A stretch of 60,000 nucleotides of DNA from Owenia fusiformis (taxonomy: Eukaryota > Annelida > Polychaeta > Sabellida > Oweniidae): assembly GCA_903813345.2 (NCBI GenBank), contig CAIIXF020000012.1, positions 23,078,184-23,138,183 of the forward strand, in the 5' to 3' direction. A program made the position numbers and the translations under genes. Of the stretch, positions 1-12,570 are shown in pieces. Under the pieces are notes generated by a model. That model saw only the letters and a program-made list of their open reading frames with translations. It was not told the DNA's origin and ran no database searches. Position 1 is the first letter of the stretch. Every line of letters starts with the position of its first letter.

Positions 1-789
1 TTGACTGAATATATACAATAATAGCATGTAAAAAGGATAGAATATAACATAAATATGATTTATCACGATTCAACGATAATGGTGAAGATGTTTGCACCAC
101 ACCCTAAATATTTTCTGGTGAGAGGACTGAATGGGATTGTGTTCAGATCACAATGACTGTAGTGCATTTAATAATCTCCTGTGTGGTTCAGAATAGAAAA
201 TGTCTATGATGTCATATGCTCACGCTAGATATTGTTATTATCCTATGACCAGTGAGTTTTCAGGTACATAACAGCGAGAAAATAGAATCAATATCTTGGG
301 GAATCGGGACATATAATATATATCCCGCTATATCTCCTGCTGTGCATCTCCCACTTCAATATTCACATGAAAAAGTTTTTGTTCAATCAAGAAACAATCA
401 AATTCATTTGACTAATTTGCTTTAGCAAAACTGTATTTAGGCATCCGAGGAAGAAAAAACTATAACTATGACATTCTCACTGATATAAAGTTGAAAATCT
501 GGCAAATGCTTGTCATAGGATAAAATAGTTATATATGATGCTTGGTTTTTGACCCTCTTGCCCTTAGTAAGATATCAGTATTTCCCTCAGAATATTACCC
601 CAAAGCCTCTCATAACATGTTGTCGTTCAACTGTCTGTTCTGAAATAGATAATTTGACAATGATGACACATCATGCTCTGATGCCATCCAGAAAAAGATA
701 ATGATGTCACCTAGTTGTCTGTGTAATAGATAATAATAGATAATGACAGTGGTGTCATACAATTGGCATATATATGCGATAATAGCAAT
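1..789. other. AT-rich non-coding stretch, no exon recognised
   Basis: No open frame here resembles a known protein, and no CUE domain coding sequence was found. It lies upstream of the first visible CUEDC1 exon, so it is probably intronic or 5' flanking sequence of that gene. Confidence 0.5.
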
Positions 790-1040
790 TATAACATACC
801 TATGATGATGTACAGTGCAAAGTGTACACAAGACAGCGGGCCAATATAAGTTTTGAAAAGCCCGCGCCCGCTAACTTTCTGATTGGTCAAGGCGCTGACG
901 TCATAACCAATCAATCGAAGATAAAACTGCGCGAGCAATTTTTTCTAAACTCATTTCAATCATTTTCAAACCATTTGTTTGTCAATTTTTTAAGAAAACG
1001 GTACTCTCTGACCAGTCTACATCATCATAGGTATGTTATA
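790..1040. mobile_element. MITE-like element with 23-bp perfect terminal inverted repeats
   Basis: Positions 790-812 and 1018-1040 are perfect reverse complements, beginning TATAACATACC and ending GGTATGTTATA. The 205-bp interior is GC-richer than its surroundings and has no convincing coding sequence. The structure is that of a short non-autonomous DNA transposon; the superfamily is not assigned. Confidence 0.65.
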
Positions 1041-1046
1041 AATCGT

Positions 1047-1159
1047 TTATGTCACTATCGTGGCACACATGCCCTCGGTTCTCAGAGATCAATGTCCCTC
1101 CCAAGGTCGGGCCATATATCACTGAGACCTCGGGCATATATGCCACGATAGTGACATAA
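1047..1159. repeat. Hairpin-forming inverted repeat
   Basis: About 32 bp at 1047-1078 (TTATGTCACTATCGTGGCA...) are the near-perfect reverse complement of 1126-1159 (...TGCCACGATAGTGACATAA). A smaller dyad lies between them. It starts seven bases after the neighbouring MITE, so the two may be parts of one composite element. Confidence 0.6.
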
Positions 1160-1248
1160 CCTCTAATTATTTCTTTTCTAGGAATATTCTGTTCTAAGGG
1201 TACTTTACCTCATAACTATCCTAGCCAATAGATCCAACTTTAAGTTAG

Positions 1249-1539
1249 AAAGGAAGAGGAAAGTATCGCAACAGATTTCGTACAGTCATATGTTGGATTT
1301 TGGCTATTTTCTGAGGATTTAAACAGGTGCATATGTTCAACCATTTCAGAAAAAACATGTGGGTGGGTTGTTTGCATCTTCCCTGTCTCAAAGTCGAAAT
1401 TATTTTATCATCTCTAGGAGTGCTTTTCCTGGAGGTAATGCATTGGTGAAGCATATGTACCTGTTTAAATCCTCAGAGAATAGTCAAAATTCAACATATG
1501 ACTGTCCGAAATCTGTTGCGATACTTTCCCTCCTCCTTT
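1249..1539. mobile_element. Foldback element with ~95-bp inverted arms
   Basis: The left arm (about 1249-1345) and the reverse complement of the right arm (about 1443-1539) share a long run with few mismatches, including AAAGTATCGCAACAGATTTC and GAGGATTTAAACAGGT. A second, rearranged copy lies at 34783-34979. The open reading frame running through its right half into the CUEDC1 exon is a by-product of the repeat. Confidence 0.65.
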
Positions 1540-1673
1540 ATGAATTATTTTGCCTATATTTAATGAGATATCGTAAACCATCATATATACATGTACATAT
1601 ATTTTTGCCTCTGTATCCTTCCCCAATATGTATCTTTCATGAATTTTCATGTATTTTTCATGTTTACTTACAG

Positions 1674-4600
1674 ACTGTTGAAGAGCCCAAGCCGCTACCC
1701 CCTAGCTATGACACTTATCTCCATGAGTCACGCCCCACAAGAAAGTCTCGATCTGGGTTTAACTCTCAGACACGTCATGAACAAACACGTCATGAAGGGA
1801 CTCCCCAAACACTTGGTTCATCCCCAAAATATCACAATATTTCAACGCACGATCCAAAGTCACATGTCATAGATTCCTCTCATAATATTGACCAGGAATC
1901 ATCCGATTGGACACCTGTAAAGGGAGTATCAAAACAAACTGGTGCTAGGCCAAAAAATACAAACATTGCACGTACACGGAGTTCAAAATCAAAGTCCCAG
2001 AATTCAACACCCCGTGCCCACGGGGATGTCACTCCAGCTCAGTCATGTCTACATAGTCACCTGCAGAGTACGCCCAGGGGGAAATCACATGTCAGTACCC
2101 CTTTTCCTCTCCCTCCCCAGGTTGATGTTGATACCCCACCATCAACAATAAAACATACTCATCACACACCCAATTCTCATCACAAGTCACAATCCCCAAG
2201 ATCAAGTACAAAGAAGCCACCAAAAGATGTCAAATTCAGAAATTGGAACCCACCAATGCTTGGCGCATTACCAGCTGATTTTCTCCGTATCATAGCAAGC
2301 CCTGCACAACACCATCTGGTGGAAGTTAGTTATGAAGACGCAACTCCAAGACCAGTGGTCCCACCTGCACAGCCATCGCCTGAAGTTTTGTCCAAAACGC
2401 GGCAGAAACTAGCGGTAAGTTGAAAAGTATAAGAGGGATCATATGTTGAAATATGTTACACATAACATGAGAAATTAAAGGTAATGGTTGTTCTATATCA
2501 GCTTTGTTTATATAACAACTAAAAAACATGATAGATTTAAACACTTTATAAGGCAATGAAAGAGGTTGCTTCTTGCTGAAAAATATGTACCAACATTTTG
2601 TCCAGAAATTTTTAGTTCAAAAGTCCCTCTTGAGATATATGTGATGTGATTTGACCTGTCTTAGTCAAATAATCTCAACATCTTTTTGTCAAGGTTCAGA
2701 CATATTTTCAACAGAGAGGCATGTATGTCTAAGATTTTTCAATAGAGTGCAGCACCTAGTTGTTAAAATGCTGAGAATGAGATGAAATTTTCTCATATTT
2801 ATTTTGAAAATTCAAAATGAAACAAATTGGAAACATGTTCTTTTGCAGAGTTACTCTTCATCAGATTTGAATCGTAAAATTATCCAAGCCAAAATTGCTG
2901 AAAATGAACGTATGAGAGCAACAACAAATATTGACCCTGAATATGCCAAATTCTTGGATGATGAGAGATTTGCATTGTTGATGCAGAATGAAGAATTTTT
3001 AGCAGAATTGAGGCAGGACCAAGATTTTATGAAAACTTTGGAAAGTGGTAAGTAAAAATCCTAAGTAACAAAACTAAATTAAAGTGGAGATTGAACAAAA
3101 AATTCCACAATTTAGTGCGTTTGCAAATAATGGAAATTGAAAAAATTGTTGGCCAGCTGTTTATAGAGAAACTAGACTTGAAATCTCCTTATATTCATTA
3201 TTCTTGGTTTTAGTAGTTTTCAAGCACTATATTAGAAATTATTTTGTATCAGTCATTTTCAAATCTAAAAAAATGTTTCATGGACTCTCTCAAAGAAAAA
3301 TTCATATTGGATTGGACACATTTTTAGTGTAATGTTTCAGTCATATAAAGTTGAGAGCAAGAGCCCTGCCCTTAAGTCTTACATGAAGTATGGAATCCCA
3401 TACTACTACTTTACCTCATTGCGAAGTGTATATGGGGGTCATAAGTGCTTTAAGCAAGACCTATTATACTTCAATCAGACATGATCGTGTCTGCATATTC
3501 AGCATATTAATGTTGCACTTAATGTGTTTTTGTATGTTTCAGAGGGATTGAATGCCACTGCCTTTGAGAGACAAGACTCCAGAGATCATGAAGCAGGTAG
3601 CCTATATAGTATATGCTCGTGGTTTCTGAATACAATGAAAACCCATGAACATATCATTTCATGTTCATACCATTTTGTGTACATATCATTTTATGTATCA
3701 TTTTATGAACAGTCAATGTATCATTTAAGTTTTTACTGAGATATTAGAGAGTTTTCGCACAGCGTGAAAGCACAACTTATAACGTATACTTATACTTATA
3801 AGCAAAGGTACAAGGTGTTTCATAATGTGGGCTTTTCGTCAGGAAAGATCTTCTCGGACTGTAATAAATAAGGGTCAAAGGGATGCTATTTGTACTTTCT
3901 TGAATTTCAGCATGTTTAGTTGATCCAAATGTGATTGTCTAGAATAAAATAGGCTCATATATAGTACGTATGTTATAGACCTATCTCTTCTCAAATTGAC
4001 TTTTTGGAGAAACACCCTGTATGTCATTTGTTGAGCTACTGAATGGGTCGTTTCCAGGAATTGCTAGAACCTACTGGTTTGATTGGTGTTTCAAATTGAT
4101 GGTTAATGTATTTGATTGGATACTGTTCCTACTCAGCCAATTATTTTAAAAAAATGCTTGCGGTCAATTGTTCCACACACATGCAGGTAAAGTTTTATAC
4201 GGAGATCCAACTGTATACGTTTATCATCTCGTATATATACCGTTTTGTAAGTTCATTGAACTTATACTGATCATGAAAACTTTGAAATAATCAACTTGTT
4301 TATGTAATGACTGACTTTAAAGGATCATGACTCACTTTAAAGGATCGTGTTCATAATACACTACAACTACTAGGACACGGAAGCAAGCATTTAATTATAA
4401 TGAGCATAATATACACGTGCAGATGACAGTGTATTCACAGTCTCTAGTTGATGGAGCTTTTCTATATCGGGAATAATTATGTTCCATTAAGTGCAATTTG
4501 AAATTGATTTTAGTAAATATGATAGTTCGACATGACCCGTTAAAGTATACATATACGTATAAGTTGTACTTTCACTTATGTGCGAAATCTCTCTAATGTG

Positions 4601-7209
4601 AAATATGCCTTTATGTAAAAATTATTAAAAATCCTGTTTTTTAATCAGAGCCAGCAGAACCAGTTCTCACCAGGAAGAAAAAATCTCGGAAAACACGAAC
4701 AAAAGATAAAGAAAAGGATAAAGAACGAGAAAAGGAAAAACAAGAGAAAGAACAAGAACCTGCAAAAGATACAGGTAAAAATCTCAATGTTTCAAGATTT
4801 CACACATAGATGTACTCATCTCCAAACTTGAATTCCAGAAGAGATAAAAAAGGAACTTGTAGGCTATTCCAGAATATTACTTGTAGGATATGTCAAGATC
4901 TTGTTTTTTAATAGAATATGACAACACACATAGCCACCTCAGAAGAATTTACTAATTCTTTGGCTCATTTTTTTGGGCTGCAAACAAGAAATGTGGATCT
5001 TACGGATAACATATATGACGATTGTTGTATTATTCCAGTGTTTGCCAATGCAGGTGTGTTAAGCACTGATCCTATGGACAACATGTATGAAGGCTATGGA
5101 GAGGACAACTTGACGTCAATTGGAGCTTTTCCATACAGTAAGAAGATGGCGAGAGATGAGGCAGGTTCCGTGAAAAAGCAGTATGATGCTACCATGGAAA
5201 CAGATTGTGAGTAATTAGTTTGAAATCTTTGTATTTCTATCATTCTGTTTTTTGCAGCAAATTAAGTGCAAAATGAACCACTTAGCAGCTTTAAATTGAG
5301 AGGGTGAAGTGAAATGAATGTTACAGGTACATTTCCTTTAATTTTTCAATAAATGATGATGTTTCTGTTTTAGCCTTTAAAGAGCCCCATATACAACACA
5401 ATGGGTCATCAGACAATATAGATGGAGACACTACAATGGCACAAGGCTATGGTACAGAAGGACAGGTGAATATGGGGGCATTCCCATATAGTAAAGATGT
5501 CGCCACTGATGAGAATGAAGAATTGAAAAAACAGCTGAAACATATGGGTGGATGTAAGTTATTGATTATTATTTACCTTTGAAATATTTAAGTGGAACAC
5601 ATTAGATACCTCTAAAAAGTGTTCCAATTTAGATGTGTTCCACTTATAGTTGGTCTGGAACTTTGAAGAGTGTTCCACCAACAAAAGTGTTCAACTTTAC
5701 ATATCAAGTTGAAAACTTTCTTTGTAATCAGTTAAATGGTACATTTACATGCGCCCTGTTTGTATGTTCACTCCTTACCATGTCTTTTTACAAAAGCTCT
5801 AGTACTCTGGCCATTTTCTTAAAACCATGATTTCCATTGGACAAGTATTATGTTTCCTGTGTTTCAGCATCCCGACGAAAACTAACAGCCCTAGCTAGGA
5901 AGTTTATGTCAAAGAAAAAGAAGAAACTCGGCAAACATCCGTATCCTTTTCCAATCTAACCTTATGACCAATCAGTGGGCTGATTGAAATGCTTATGCAT
6001 GGTTTTTAGTATACTTCCAGTTGTCAGTATCCAGTTCATAAAATGTTTGCCGCATTCCTAGCTACTGTGACCACCAAAATAATCTGAAAAATGAAAATTG
6101 TTTTTCTAGTAGAACTTGACTTATACCCCTAAAGATATTATTTGTTTTTTTATACACCTTTTATATATTAATAACATGTTTAAGTCCTAAGAAGTGTTGT
6201 TACTTTTTACAGTAATTATTTCAATACTCAAATATAATACATTACTTGTCTAAAAATGTAATTTCTCCTTAACCCTTACAAGCCTGGAGTCACGTCCCTC
6301 CACTATTAACCTCCTGGATGCTGAAGAGGAAGATACATCCCCAGAGAGAGAGTTAAGTCCAAATATGGATGACGTAGAACTGACAGTAAGTAATTAAAAA
6401 ATAATTTCATTCACTGATCTCTAGCTCTAGATTCACACATAATTTGAAAAATTCATGGTGAATTCTAATTTTTGATTGTTCAGATGATTCAATGGTTTTG
6501 ACTGTTGATAGCATTCACTCTTTTTGGAGAACTAAGAATACAATTTCACTTTGTTATTCCATTGGCATTATTGCACACATTACAATATGGCATTACCAAT
6601 CTGGCATCACCATTATATGGTGTCATATTTGGCATTCCCACTGCAGTTTCATATCTGGCATCACTATTGTGGTGTCATATATATAGTCACCACTGTGGTA
6701 TTATACCTGACTGACATTGCCACTCTGGTGTCATATCTGGCATGTCATTGCTGCCATAAAACTATTTTATATTTGGCATCACCATTTTGTTGTCTAATTA
6801 GGAAACACCATTCTGGTGTCATACTGTATCTGGAATCACCCTGTAATATTTGGCATCATTATTTTGGTGTCTTATCTGGAAACACTATTCTAGTATCATA
6901 CTATATCTGGAATCACCCTGTAATATTTGGCATCATTATTTTTGTGTCTTATCTGGAAACACTATTCTAGTATCATACTGTATCTGGTATCACCCTGTAA
7001 TATTACTTTGGCAGAATGTCAAAGAAACAAAAAATATTAATGCTATTTTAAAATCCATTTTTCAGCCTGGGAGTCAAATTTTGAGTGTTCCTACGCAAAA
7101 GACACCCCAACGAAATCCTGATCCTCCTAAAACATTGTCCACCTCACACCAGCTGGATGATCTTCAGAAGTTTGACATTGATGCAATGGAAAAGTTACAT
7201 AATGTGTAA
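1674..7209 (+). CDS. CUEDC1: CUE domain-containing protein 1-like gene, 3' exons (5' end missing)
   Basis: Nine exons are seen: 1674-2414, 2849-3047, 3543-3596, 4649-4774, 4934-5206, 5374-5553, 5868-5940, 6283-6385 and 7066-7209 (stop 7207-7209). All have AG/GT borders, phases agree, and they encode 630 residues. Similarity to CUEDC1 is recalled, not searched. It rests on LGALPADFLRI in exon 1, a FLDDERFALLMQNEEFLAEL block in exon 2, LKKQLKHMGG plus SSRRKLTALARKF across exons 6-7, and STINLLDAEEED in exon 8. The ubiquitin-binding CUE domain is N-terminal in this family and is not in the window. Exon 1 is long, low-complexity and rich in Ser, Thr, Pro and His. Exon 4 is a Lys/Glu-rich charged stretch. 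Exon 5 (273 nt) can be included or skipped without changing frame. Its start at 4934 is the only nearby AG whose phase fits; the AG at 4913-4914 does not. Confidence 0.82.
3743..4597. mobile_element. MITE-like element with ~55-bp inverted ends, in a CUEDC1 intron
   Basis: The left end begins ATTAGAGAG at 3743 and continues through a TTCGCAC block and ACTTATA/GTATAC runs. The right end, ending CTCTCTAAT at 4597, is its imperfect reverse complement. The interior of about 740 bp has no coding potential. It lies wholly within the intron between CUEDC1 exons 3 and 4. Confidence 0.55.
6590..7010. repeat. Degenerate tandem repeat in the last CUEDC1 intron
   Basis: Short units built on TGGCATCACCATT and GGTGTCATA alternate through the interval. 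The last three units (about 6835-7005) are longer and nearly identical, carrying CTGGAATCACCCTGTAATAT. Open frames across it are compositional, not genes. Confidence 0.6.
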
Positions 7210-8823
7210 TGTCATGAAATTAGAATATCTAAATAGTGTTATTGTAAAGATTTGCCCTGGATAAACTTTCAAATGATATTAGTTTGGCTTACGCCCTTAA
7301 AACATTGGAAACTATTTCTTATACATTATTTATGTAACTCATGTATACCTCTCCTAAAGATGTTTTATCTAAACGAAATGGATATTTAAAGTAGTTGATA
7401 TCAATCTTTTGAGGATGTGAAAAACTTGAGACATGAATCATGGGAAGTCACCTCTTTTATATGGATCAACTTATTGAGGTTAATATGGTATGACAGTTTA
7501 ATAAACACTTATTACCAAAGAGACATTGAAGACACAAGAATTTGTGCTGCAGTTCAGCATGTTGACCTACTTTTGTAGCTACTATTTTATGGACTATTTG
7601 TTTGGAGGAAGGATATACGTTATGAATTGTGAAGTAGTGCTAGTGATTTTGGTCACATTGACGTTCAGTATTATCATGTTACTCTATTATTTATTTAATT
7701 GTTATTACGATATGTCTATGTACTAAATGTATACACAGGTTGTTATTAATCATTAAGCACTCATCCAAGAATTGTTTTTCCATGTTGAAGCAAAATGACT
7801 GAGGATTTCCAGATTCTGGAAAAAATGCAGAATTTGACTTTTCATGCAGAATTTGCAATTTCTGTGTATTAAAATATTGAAGTTTAGTGAAATCTCAAAA
7901 TGCATACACAATTTCACCTCAAGTTCTTTTGAAAGTTTCTCAAAACTCTTACTCAGGTGAACCACTGGAATCAAAAATTGCATTTTTCATAATCGGAAGT
8001 TGCATTCTTCATGCAGAAGTTGCATTTTTCAATGTAGAAGCTGCATTTTTTCCATGCAAAAAACAGAAATGTGTCCACACAAATCTACTCAGTTAATCAG
8101 TAAATGTACCAGATATGATTTATAAATGTATTTGATTTATTATATTTCTTACTCATTGTGCAATTGGTTCTCATTTTAAAAGGTTGTGCTCCTGTGTGTA
8201 CTCAGTTCAGAAATTGGAGGACAAATTTTATACATATTTATTGAACAACCCTTGTACAGGTTCATGTATATTCTACACACTGTAAAATCCAAAATTGTGT
8301 GCTATCGGCTTACACTATATGTTTATTTGGTAATGTACACATATTGAACAATACTTGTGTATGCCTCCTTAAATCATCATTAGTCATTTCATATATTGAA
8401 CTTGGCTTGAAAAGCTTTGGTAAAAGCTTGACTTAATAGACTTGTATGGTACAAGAAGTGGACTAACTGGTTTGAAATAGTTTTAGGATTGGTTTGCATA
8501 TGAAACATCAAAGGGTATCCATTCAGAAACTTATTGGAGATTTTCATTAAAAGTTAACTTTCTCTTGAAAGCCCATGGCCAAACCAATCCTAATCTTGGA
8601 CCAAATCTGTCCATTTATGTCAGCTCTGTACTCTGTAGTCTATATCAAGAGTGTTGAAGTCTTATCATTGCAATGTACAATTCTAGCTTGGAAGAAGTAA
8701 TCAATAGTATGGCAGAACAAGTTTGTGTATTCAACAAAGTTTTTCATTTTGCATTTACAGCCAATATTGGATGTACGGAAATACCTGAATTACTGGTAAA
8801 ACCATTGACATAGAAAGAACTGA
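7210..8823. other. CUEDC1 3' UTR and downstream intergenic sequence
   Basis: An AATAAA hexamer at 7500-7505 is a plausible polyadenylation signal, about 290 nt after the stop codon. A local repeat of GCAGAA and TTGCATTTTTC words lies at about 7800-8050. No other coding sequence is seen. Confidence 0.45.
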
Positions 8824-9124
8824 TATAATCACACTACCCTACCCCCATACTGTAGCCTGTATTTCTTTAAAAGGCATACAGGGTACAGTGAAGTTGCAAA
8901 TTGAGCAGGTATTTTCTATCTTTGTCTAAACGGCTTTTCTGGTAATAATACACTGCTCAATGAATCTTTACAATATATAGTAGAACACTTGGAATATATG
9001 TAAAATCTAGTATACCTTCAGAAATATGGAAATAAACAAAGGTCCTCCATTCGGAACTTCGCTGTAGCTTGTATCCCTTTAAAGAAATACAGGCTACAGT
9101 ATAGGGGTAGGGTAGCGTGATAAT
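8824..9124. mobile_element. Foldback MITE with ~75-bp inverted arms
   Basis: The left arm, with ACTACCCTACCCCCATACTG and GCCTGTATTTCTTTAAA, is matched in reverse complement by about 9049-9124 (AGGCTACAGTATAGGGGTAG). The interior is about 150 bp with no coding sequence. Confidence 0.65.
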
Positions 9125-9940
9125 GTCCCATGATTTATGAAAGATGACTGTTTGAAGCAATGCATTAATTTATGTACCAATTCATACATTGAATATGAGT
9201 ATGAATTACCTATACAGAATGTGCATGCATTATCATGTATTCATAAGAGATGTACATGTATTGAAATACATATTTGTTAAGTATTTGATTGAAATGCTGG
9301 GAACTGAAAAGTTCAATATTTATGGAATTTTTTATATTGATTTATGACTGCATGAAGAGCCATAATTTTTCATGACTCCTAGAGTACTATAAATTGCTTT
9401 AATTTGGTACCCAATTTATTTGGCAATTTTGTACAAGTAGGTCACCAATTCCAATCTTTACCAATAATCAACATACCTCCATGTAATATTGTAATTCTTT
9501 GGTACTTTTGATCTACATCTATTTTCTCATAAATCTGCCAAAGTAAAGAAGGACCAACGTTTTCAAATTCATTAAATTAAATACATGTATTGCCAAATTA
9601 AAGCAATTTCAAGTCAGTTGTTGTCGACTGCATGTCTATGGGAATGTAAAGCAAAACTGAAGAATACACAATAAAGCAGGCATTAATGTGTAAGAAATCA
9701 TGAAATGTAAACTTGAGTTGTTGTTTTTGTTTTATAAGATATTCATGGGAGACTCGGTCTAGTTCTCTCCCATAGGTAATAGAGGCTGTTGTTTCATTGA
9801 TTTGGTTTGTACATCATACAATCATGAATTAAAAATGGAGATCGATTGTTTGAGTTTGTCTTAATTCTTGATACTTGAAAGAAGTTAATACTCTTCCCTT
9901 GGACACCTTTTTTATTATTAAATATGGTCATCAATTACCC

Positions 9941-10218
9941 AGATGCGAGTAGGTAGTTACCATTTTCACCACCAGGTGGCTAATTTGGAGTAGATAACAT
10001 GGCAGGGTGTTAGAAGATTTCACTTTTTGTGATTTTATAACATCGGGTCTACAGAGAATCTCCTTGACCTAGAAGACACATTTTCAAAAATTAATTTTCA
10101 AAGTTGATGAAAACTCTTTAAAATCACTAGATGCAATTTTACATGCAGATTTCAAATATAATATCACTGAATTATGAAATTTTAATGACGTAAATCAAGA
10201 TTATTTCTACTCGCATCT
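9941..10218. mobile_element. Dispersed MITE family (AGATGCGAGTAG ends), copy 1
   Basis: It begins AGATGCGAGTAG and ends CTACTCGCATCT. It is shorter than the 400-bp copies at 12164, 19953 and 27214 through an internal deletion. It carries CCACCAGGTGGC at 9969-9980, matching the 12-bp CTCF core consensus. Other shared blocks are a GACGTAAATCAAGATTAT end and a GATAACATGGCAGG segment. Confidence 0.7.
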
Positions 10219-10770
10219 TGTCTATTTATGCTCATATAGTATACAAGAACCTCCCTATTTTCAGGTATTCTATTTAATGAGATTGAAAAGGGATTGTGGC
10301 TTCCGAATGTGCAATCAAATAAATAAAAGTTTACATTTTGTATTGTTTTATTGGTCGAATATCTTGTTAACAAACAAATTAATTGAAAACATGCCAAAAA
10401 TCAAAATAAACCAATGTTACAATGTCTATTCACAAACTCAGTCATATTTGTAGAATAACTCGGGTTCATACCATTACTACATGTACTATGAAAAAACTAT
10501 GTACATATTAAGTTGATTTATGTCATCCCATAGTGTTTTAATCTCAGAAATAAATATTTATTAGAAGTGGAATGTCCAAGAATTCTATATATACTATAGG
10601 CCTGCAAATATCCCATATTGTATCCTTAAAAGGGTAGATTAATATACAAAATGGTACACCATTTAAAAGCTTCAGGATTTCAGGAATAATTTTTTCGTTT
10701 TTCAAAATCAGTTAATTTCCAGAGCAACCTTTAATTAGGCTATAGGTTATATGTACATATCCATTAGTGT
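10219..10770. other. Non-coding intergenic sequence
   Basis: AT-rich, with no exon-like frame or clear repeat recognised between the MITE copy and the 3'-most COX6A-related exon. Confidence 0.4.
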
Positions 10771-10853
10771 GTCATTGCTGAAATGTCCAATGCTAGGGTC
10801 CATTGGTGTTGGGGTTACTGTGGTTAATTGTGTATACAATGCACTGTGAGTTC
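10770..10853 (-). other. Probable 3' UTR exon downstream of the alternative COX6A last exon
   Basis: On the minus strand TTTTCAG ends at 10854 and the exon starts GAACT at 10853. It resembles the exon at 15896, which also starts TTTTTCAG/GAACT. The upstream partner donor GTAGAA follows position 11371, 30 nt beyond the stop of exon 3b. The 3' end given is arbitrary. Inferred from splice signals and paired duplication only. Confidence 0.35.
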
Positions 10854-11401
10854 CTGAAAACATAAGAAATATAAATAACTCAAGTTCATTTAATTCACAG
10901 AATAATGATTTATTTCAACGCTTTGCCAGTTATTCAACCAGCTTTAACAAAATTACATTTAAAATGGAAGTACACAGTTACATTAATAAATGAATAATTA
11001 ATTGAATGATTAATTTAATCATTGTTCTCTGAAGTAAATGAAGTTGAGTTATTTAATATATTACAAGAGAGATGAATCTACACAGAAATAAGAAAATATA
11101 ATTCAGTCCATTGAATATGGAAAATCGGGTAAATCTAGTTGACAGGCAATAAGGTGAATTTGCTGTTCATGTTGAAAAAGAATCAGAAAAATTATGTTTC
11201 AACATTCGTGTTTCAATGCAAAAATGTCGGAGTCCAAAATTTTTCTCAAGATTGTGGACTAATGTATTTCAATTTTCTTTAGAGGAAGAATCAAGTAGCT
11301 TAATAATAGTTTACACTTGTGGGGAAGGCAATGGTTGTCATAGTGACAGTTAAAAACAGATAGCTTCTACCTATACTTATGTTATTGCCTAGCAACAGGT
11401 C

Positions 11402-11482
11402 TTATTCTTCATAACCTTCTGGTAGAGGATTGACAGCCTTGTTGTGGAGAAGGGTGTGATTACCATCTCCCCAGGGAAAGGG
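11402..11482 (-). CDS. COX6A: Alternative last coding exon (3b) of cytochrome c oxidase subunit 6A
   Basis: A TTTTTCAG acceptor precedes position 11482 on the minus strand. The exon encodes 26 residues beginning [11 protein letters not shown] and ending NPLPEGYEE, then TAA (11404-11402). This is the conserved C-terminus of COX6A, entered in phase 0, the phase in which exon 2 (18132-18283) ends. It is the same length as exon 3a at 16191-16271 and differs at six residues: Y/F in PYPW, R/H before TL, F/L, A-L/A-V and the final D/E. No frameshift or internal stop is present. It could give a second C-terminal isoform. A retained duplicate exon that is no longer spliced cannot be excluded. Confidence 0.75.
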   Translation of the reverse strand, partial: PFPWGDGNHTLLHNKAVNPLPEGYEE

Positions 11483-11999
11483 CTGAAAAATAGGAGGATA
11501 TTTTGAAACTGTATTGAAAGAAATCCACATGTATTTGTGAAGAACAATGACTGAATATCAGACTGAGATTATTACGGATATAACTCTAGAGAAAAACATT
11601 CTACATAAAAAGACACTGTGCATAAAAATACATCATGGCAGCAGTTTTGAACTGGTTAATTTTGAATTGCTCAAGCTTACCGATTTTCAAGATTGTTGTC
11701 CTATAATAAAATAGAAATGAAAACTGCCAAACATAAAAATTTAAGGTGACTGATTTTGGCAATATTGAGCTTCATATTAGGTAATTACACTTAATTAAAT
11801 TATTTCATAATTTCAAATCTTATAAAAATGATTTCAAAATACTGCAACATATATATAAAACATGCTGTCTTCATTAGAATGGGAAAAGGTTGTTTAACTT
11901 TTGTTAGAGACTAGGAAATATTATAAATATGTACACTGTCTAAAGTGTTTTAAGCCATTCATTTAACTGAACATTAAAAAATTTGAACCTTATGTTTGC
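11483..11999. other. Intronic sequence between alternative COX6A exons
   Basis: AT-rich. From about 11755 it is alignable with 12830-13070, which shows that the repeated block around the conserved elements is larger than their core. Confidence 0.45.
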
Positions 12000-12076
12000 A
12001 TTCATAAATTTCTAATTTACTCTTTTCACTTTCTCCAGACCTGGTGGCAGGGTGTAATGCCCAGCTGCCTAAATGA
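12000..12076. repeat. Conserved tandem element, copy 1
   Basis: The core runs from ATTCATAAATTTCTAATTTA through CTTTCTCCAG to ACCTGGTGGCAGGGTGTAAT and CAGCTGCCTAAAT. It recurs almost unchanged at 13071 and 14183, and degenerately at 13497, while the flanks are much more diverged. On the plus strand it looks like a strong 3' splice site (CTAAT branch-like word, pyrimidine tract, CAG) followed by about 35 conserved nt. On the minus strand ATTTAG precedes an open 18-codon frame ending in TAG. The function is unknown. Confidence 0.6.
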
Positions 12077-12163
12077 GCAAAAACTAAATAACCCAAATGG
12101 ACTCTCACAATGACTCATCACAAACTGCTGTTTATAATGAAATGAAGCCAATTATGATAGACA

Positions 12164-12570
12164 AGATGCGAAAAGAAATAATCTTGATTTACACCATTAA
12201 ATATTCAAAATTCAGCCAAAATCATATCATATTTGAAATCTAGAAATGTGGTTTCAAAAATTGTTTATCAACTTTGTAAATTGAATTTTCTTTGGAAGTG
12301 TGACTTCTAGGTCGGGTGTGCATTCCCCATAGTCAAGACCCCATGTTCTAAAATCACAAAAAGAGAAATACATGTACTCTTTCTTTTATTGGACAGATAA
12401 TATTTTGTTTTACTAAACATATTTTAATTTCTATCAGATACTTCAGTGTAACATGAAAATTAATCCACTAGAACTGATGAATATTCAAGTTTAGGGAACT
12501 TTCTAATATATCTGCCATGTTATCTGACCCGAATTAGCCACCTGGTGGTGAAACTGGTATATACATGTGG
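12164..12570. mobile_element. Dispersed MITE family (AGATGCGAGTAG ends), copy 2
   Basis: It opens AGATGCGAAAAG with the AATAATCTTGATTTAC end block and shares the interior of the copy at 19953. The CTCF-core-like word lies at 12537-12548 on the minus strand (GCCACCTGGTGG). The far terminus is degenerate. Confidence 0.65.

Noticed and set aside
1359-1673. Upstream extension of the first CUEDC1 exon frame
   Set aside because: It runs back through a foldback repeat. A CTTACAG acceptor at 1667-1673 gives a sensible exon start.
4915-4933. Alternative start of CUEDC1 exon 5 at 4915 (AATAG acceptor)
   Set aside because: Its phase does not fit any upstream exon end. The AG at 4932-4933 does, though its pyrimidine tract is weaker.
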